NCBI GenBank assembly: GCA_022821495.1
Contig: JAJEDN010000039.1
Location: 1 to 44,623 of the forward strand
DNA from: Candidatus Poribacteria bacterium
GTDB lineage: Bacteria > Poribacteria > WGA-4E > WGA-3G
Length of the DNA stretch: 44,623 nucleotides
Reading direction: 5' to 3'
The stretch's first letter is position 1. Each line of letters begins with the position of its first letter. Below are positions 41,607 to 44,623 of the stretch, in pieces. Below the pieces are notes generated by a model. That model was given only the letters and a program-made list of their open reading frames with translations, was not told the DNA's origin and searched no databases. The translations under genes were made by a program, and so were the position numbers.

Positions 41607-42966
41607 GAGCGTTCTCTGACAGAATTGTATGCACAATTTCCGGAAAATAGTGCGTAAAATTGAACTTCGGGCTATTCTCTGTTGTATGGCATGTCAGACA
41701 CGTTGCCTCTGTCACTGTGCCATAATCCGTGCGGGTCGGATTTGAGTCCTTTATATGTGCGCTGCCCGCACCGTGGCAGTTTTCGCAACCGACATCAAGG
41801 TGATTTGGCGTTTCTTCAACGGAGAGAAACCCACTTGAAAATCCAAATCCGACGGTGTGACAGGTTAAACACTCCGGGTCTGTTTCATGCCCCGCAACTT
41901 CTAAAGTATGATAGGCATGTGAATGTTTCGTTGCCTTCCACGATGTCCATTCCTCTATATGACACGTTTTGCAAGTGGCACTTCCCACAAACGGATCCCC
42001 TGTGTCCTGTTCTCCCCGAGGCACAGAGCCTGTTAGGTTCTCGTCTGCTACCATCTGTTGATATAACGCTAACAAGTCTGTCATCCGCTGTGAATCAGGG
42101 ATCTGTTCGCCTAGCAGATGCTGTTGTGAATCTTCAACGATAGGATTTCCATTAATATCCAAATAAATCTTCACGCTACAGATAGATTTCCCTTTAGTGC
42201 TTGTGTTTACAAGTTGACGATCCGGTAGCACTGGGGACGGCAGCATCTCAGTCTTGTCGTTGCTGACGACGACAACATCTAACATCGGAAAGTTATCTTG
42301 TATTTTTGATGCCTCAACCTTCGTTCCATTAAAGAGACAAACAATCACATCAGCATTCTCAGTCAGTTCTGGTATTAAGGCTTTTAAAACTGTATTGGGT
42401 TCCCGAATCCGCACATCAGCATTCTCGGCGTAGACTGTGAAATTTGGCGAAATGAGACCAACGATGCCTATTTTGACTATATCTGTGGGCATCTGGACTG
42501 TGTGCAAAAGATAAGACGTGAACACTGGAGAAGATCCTTGATACAGGTTCGCGCTTATTAACGGAAGTCCGTTTTGTTCTGAAAGGGCAGAGAGATGCTC
42601 AACACCGAATTGGATGTCGCGTTCACCGACGTTATAGGCAATATACTCCATATCTGCCAATGCAAAAAAGCCGATATCCGCCTTGAGTTCCGATTGCGGG
42701 GAAACATCTTGTATCAGGTTCCCGTTCGCGATAGGCACGATTACATTTCCATTCGCTCGAAACTGTTGGAGAAACCTGTCTCGCCTTGCAATACCACCCA
42801 ACTGGCCTTCACTGCATCCACACGGTTCCAGATATCCCAATTCCGCACCACTAAAAATAAGTGTCACTGTATCGTTGTGTCCGCTAGGTTTTGACAGGGC
42901 ATAGCAAACATAGACGACACCTCCTAACACCATTAAAGCAACATAGACAAATATGGAACTTCTCAT
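41590..42966 (-). CDS. UshA-like protein fused to a tetraheme cytochrome c domain
   Basis: 458 residues. An N-terminal anchor (FVYVALMVLGGVVYVCYAL) is followed by a UshA/5'-nucleotidase-like domain (about 30-290). This begins FSGAELGYLEPCGCSEGQLG with PCGC at 48-51, the place where some relatives carry selenocysteine, and includes NVGERDIQFG and IGIVGLISP. The C-terminal part has four CxxCH heme sites: CKTCH (332-336), CLTCH (366-370), CENCH (394-398) and CLTCH (423-427), similar to cytochrome c554-type domains. Exported; electron transfer is probable. AAAGGTGG precedes the ATG. It is the first gene after the sigma-54 promoter. Confidence 0.88.
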   Translation of the reverse strand: MRSSIFVYVALMVLGGVVYVCYALSKPSGHNDTVTLIFSGAELGYLEPCGCSEGQLGGIARRDRFLQQFRANGNVIVPIANGNLIQDVSPQSELKADIGFFALADMEYIAYNVGERDIQFGVEHLSALSEQNGLPLISANLYQGSSPVFTSYLLHTVQMPTDIVKIGIVGLISPNFTVYAENADVRIREPNTVLKALIPELTENADVIVCLFNGTKVEASKIQDNFPMLDVVVVSNDKTEMLPSPVLPDRQLVNTSTKGKSICSVKIYLDINGNPIVEDSQQHLLGEQIPDSQRMTDLLALYQQMVADENLTGSVPRGEQDTGDPFVGSATCKTCHIEEWTSWKATKHSHAYHTLEVAGHETDPECLTCHTVGFGFSSGFLSVEETPNHLDVGCENCHGAGSAHIKDSNPTRTDYGTVTEATCLTCHTTENSPKFNFTHYFPEIVHTILSENAHETAH

Positions 42967-43146
42967 CTATCCACCTTTTACGAAAAATCACCAGATAATC
43001 CGGTCAGGCGTGTGAAACAGCATAACATGCTTCCTGCCGTTCGTAAACAACAATTAAACTGGAATATAAAATAAATACAGAGAGTGAGCAACCGAACTCA
43101 TTACTAACACTCAGGGGTTTGGCTTACACTTTATACTTGAGCATTA

Positions 43147-43163
43147 GGCAAGAACCGTGCCAA
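43147..43163 (-). promoter_or_regulatory. Sigma-54 (-24/-12) promoter
   Basis: On the minus strand the sequence reads TTGGCACGGTTCTTGCC, matching the sigma-54 consensus TTGGCAC-N5-TTGC with exact GG-N10-GC spacing. The predicted start is near 43136, giving a leader of about 170 bases before the cytochrome gene. Confidence 0.85.
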
Positions 43164-43273
43164 TTGGTGAAACTGTGATATTCATCCCTGTTATAACCTT
43201 GTCCGTCAAGGTGGTACGTGGGATCCGGGCTGTACGCGGTGTGATCGGATCGCTTAAAGTTGTTTTCGTCAAT

Positions 43274-43382
43274 CGTCCCAAAATGAGACAAGTTTGGAAG
43301 GCGTATCGGTGACAAAGCCTTTGATAACACGGGTTACAGCGTGTTGTCTCAATATGAGACACTATCCCATATTGAGACAACA
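43274..43382 (-). promoter_or_regulatory. Three dyad operators upstream of the sigma-54 promoter
   Basis: Site 2 is a perfect dyad TGTCTCA-ATA-TGAGACA (43345-43361). Site 1 CGTCCCA-AAA-TGAGACA (43274-43290) and site 3 TATCCCA-TAT-TGAGACA (43363-43379) share the right half and most of the left. Sites 2 and 3 also form a 15-bp inverted repeat (TGTTGTCTCAATATG with CATATTGAGACAACA). Their centres are about 145-235 bp upstream of the predicted start, the usual distance of enhancer-binding-protein sites. The activator gene ends 3 bp beyond them. Confidence 0.8.
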
Positions 43383-43385
43383 TTT

Positions 43386-44366
43386 TTACTGTTGCAAGTT
43401 ATATTGCTTCAATTTCCGATAAAGTGTGGCTCTACCGATGCCCAATGCCCGTGCTGCGTCAGAGATATTATTGTCCGTCACTTTGAGCGCGTGGACGATG
43501 GCTCTGCGTTCAACTTCGTCAAGCGGAAGAATAACGCTGGTATCTGTCGGGCTGCCTGTAGTCGCTTGTGAATCCTCTTGTGTCAGATGCGAAGGGAGGC
43601 TTTGCAGTTGCAGCTGGTCTGTTGTCTCATACAAAACGGCACTTTCAATGGCGTTTTCCAGCTCGCGCACGTTGCCCGGGAAGTCGTGCTGCCTTAGCAC
43701 TTGTAAGGTATCAGTAGAAATGGCGCGAACGGATTTTCCGACAGCTATGGCATATCTTTTCAGGAAGTGATCTGCCAAGATAGGAATATCTTCGCGCCGT
43801 TTCCTCAGTGGCGGAATCACAATGATAAACGCCGCAAGTCGATGGTACAAGTCCAAGCGGAAGGCATCCTTTTCGGCGGCATCCGCTAAATCCCGATGTG
43901 TGGCTGTCAGCACACGGATATCGATAGAGATGGTCTTTGTGCCACCGATCCTTTGAAACTCGCGATCTTCTAATACACGCAGCAACTTCGCTTGCAAAGC
44001 CGGTGGCATATCACCAATTTCATCAAGAAAAAGTGTGCCGGTGTTGGCTTGTTCAAACTGTCCGATCCGCTGCTGGTATGCGCTGGTGAAAGCCCCGCGT
44101 TCATGGCCAAACAACTCACTTTCAATCAATTCGGCTGGTATTGCAGCACAATTGATCGCAACGAAGGGTCTTGCTTTTCGCGGGCTGTTATCGTGTATTG
44201 ATTTTGCGACCAATTCTTTGCCGGTCCCGGTTTCGCCTTGAATCAGGACGGTAATATCCGCTGCTGCCGCTGTCTGAATCTGAGTGAACAGGTACTGCAT
44301 TTTTTCGCTTTTGCCGATGATTTCACCAAACGCATGGTTCGTCTCAAGTTCGGTACGTAATGTCAT
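43386..44366 (-). CDS. Sigma-54 enhancer-binding protein without sensor domain (NtrC/PspF-like)
   Basis: 326 residues. An AAA+ domain starts almost at the N-terminus ([12 protein letters not shown]). It has Walker A GETGTGKE (44-51), the sigma-54 contact loop GAFTSA (91-96; consensus GAFTGA), Walker [11 protein letters not shown] (111-120) and a [13 protein letters not shown] segment. The C-terminus is a Fis-type helix-turn-helix ([20 protein letters not shown]). As in PspF there is no receiver or GAF domain, so control must come from a partner protein or from expression. AAGGAG precedes the ATG. It lies directly upstream of the operators and promoter above and is the likely activator. Confidence 0.9.
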   Translation of the reverse strand: MTLRTELETNHAFGEIIGKSEKMQYLFTQIQTAAAADITVLIQGETGTGKELVAKSIHDNSPRKARPFVAINCAAIPAELIESELFGHERGAFTSAYQQRIGQFEQANTGTLFLDEIGDMPPALQAKLLRVLEDREFQRIGGTKTISIDIRVLTATHRDLADAAEKDAFRLDLYHRLAAFIIVIPPLRKRREDIPILADHFLKRYAIAVGKSVRAISTDTLQVLRQHDFPGNVRELENAIESAVLYETTDQLQLQSLPSHLTQEDSQATTGSPTDTSVILPLDEVERRAIVHALKVTDNNISDAARALGIGRATLYRKLKQYNLQQ

Positions 44367-44420
44367 AATCTCCTTTTCATCTGCTGGCTATGAACACCTT
44401 TTCACATGTCGCCGTAACTA

Positions 44421-44480
44421 ATGCATTTAACATGCATTTAACATGCATTTAACATACATTTAACATACATTTAACATACA
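44421..44480. repeat. 11-bp tandem repeat upstream of the activator gene
   Basis: Five units of AT(G/A)CATTTAAC start at 44421, 44432, 44443, 44454 and 44465, with a partial sixth. The first three have G, the later ones A, at position 3. The array ends about 55 bp upstream of the activator ATG. An 11-bp period places each unit on nearly the same face of the helix, and repeat number could change by slippage. Confidence 0.9.
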
Positions 44481-44483
44481 AAT

Positions 44484-44623
44484 TGTACTGCCATCGGTTT
44501 TTTAGACCACTGTCTAAACCAAGATTGTGCTATAATACAATCTTACTGAAAGGAGAAACCGATGGCAAAACGAAAACGCAGAAGATTCACCGCCGAGTTT
44601 AAAGCGGAGGTCGTTCTTGAAGC
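44484..44623 (+). mobile_element. Left part of an IS3-family insertion sequence
   Basis: A probable left end begins TGTACTGCCATCGG at 44484. A dyad TTTAGAC-CACT-GTCTAAA (44501-44518) and an extended -10 TGC-TATAAT (44528-44536) precede the orfA start. The right end lies beyond the window, so the exact borders are uncertain. Confidence 0.6.
44562..44623 (+). CDS. IS3-family transposase OrfA, N-terminal fragment (cut by window end)
   Basis: The frame reads MAKRKRRRFTAEFKAEVVLE, the start of the IS3/IS911-type OrfA (HTH_Tnp_1) that binds the element ends and later frameshifts into OrfB. AAAGGAG lies seven bases upstream of the ATG and a TATAAT box about 25 bp upstream. The rest of the gene is outside the window. 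Confidence 0.85.
   Translation, partial: MAKRKRRRFTAEFKAEVVLE

Noticed and set aside
41590..42966. In-frame TGA selenocysteine codon in the UshA-like domain
   Set aside because: The PCGC site uses ordinary Cys codons and the frame is uninterrupted.

Overview
The window looks like a chromosomal segment of a Candidatus Poribacteria-type bacterium or a close relative. This is an inference from gene content. It has several Gfo/Idh/MocA dehydrogenases, two PhyH dioxygenases, a ThuA protein, an amidohydrolase and Rieske pair, an S10 carboxypeptidase, an ECF sigma factor fused to an Asp-box propeller, and a UshA-like protein fused to a multiheme cytochrome. Intergenic DNA is rich in short palindromic repeats. 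No 16S or other species marker is present.

Layout. 1-6.3 kb: a truncated SfiI-type endonuclease, then minus-strand genes for a Rieske ferredoxin, amidohydrolase, PhyH dioxygenase, class III aminotransferase, lipoprotein and membrane protein. 6.3-8.6 kb: a PhyH-HEAT fusion (+) and an SDR (-). 8.9-18.1 kb, all minus: MacB-type permease, HlyD-type adaptor, aldo/keto reductase, OLD-like ATPase with degenerate catalytic motifs, Gfo/Idh/MocA protein and S10 carboxypeptidase. 18.3-24.4 kb is a defence-like island: a coiled-coil peptide, a BrnT/antitoxin pair and a one-chain restriction-methylation enzyme on plus. After these come a 436-bp fold-back element, an orphan HicB with a beheaded hicA remnant (absent from simple ORF calls), and a cytosolic trypsin-TPR protein. 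24.8-30.8 kb: metabolic genes (two Gfo/Idh/MocA proteins, a SelA-like PLP enzyme, ThuA) and an Mrp ATPase.

30.9-44.4 kb is entirely minus strand. In transcription order it starts with a sigma-54 enhancer-binding protein without a sensor domain. Next are three matching dyad operators and a -24/-12 promoter. The genes downstream encode a UshA-like/tetraheme cytochrome protein, a GspC-like protein, a C39-like (Cys to Ser) DUF1573 protein, a secreted ten-cysteine protein and a LolA-like anchored protein. A three-gene lipid-linked glycosylation operon follows, and then the sigma-propeller fusion. An IS3-family element enters at the right edge.

The best candidate for an undescribed system is the sigma-54-controlled envelope locus at about 37.8-44.4 kb, because regulator, operators, promoter and operon can all be read directly from the sequence. 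A second discovery is a non-autonomous inverted-repeat element family: two complete copies carry AGGACTTACGC ends, an internal palindrome and perfect 7-bp target duplications, and several decayed copies lie nearby. All functional statements rest on motif recognition by eye; no database search was run.
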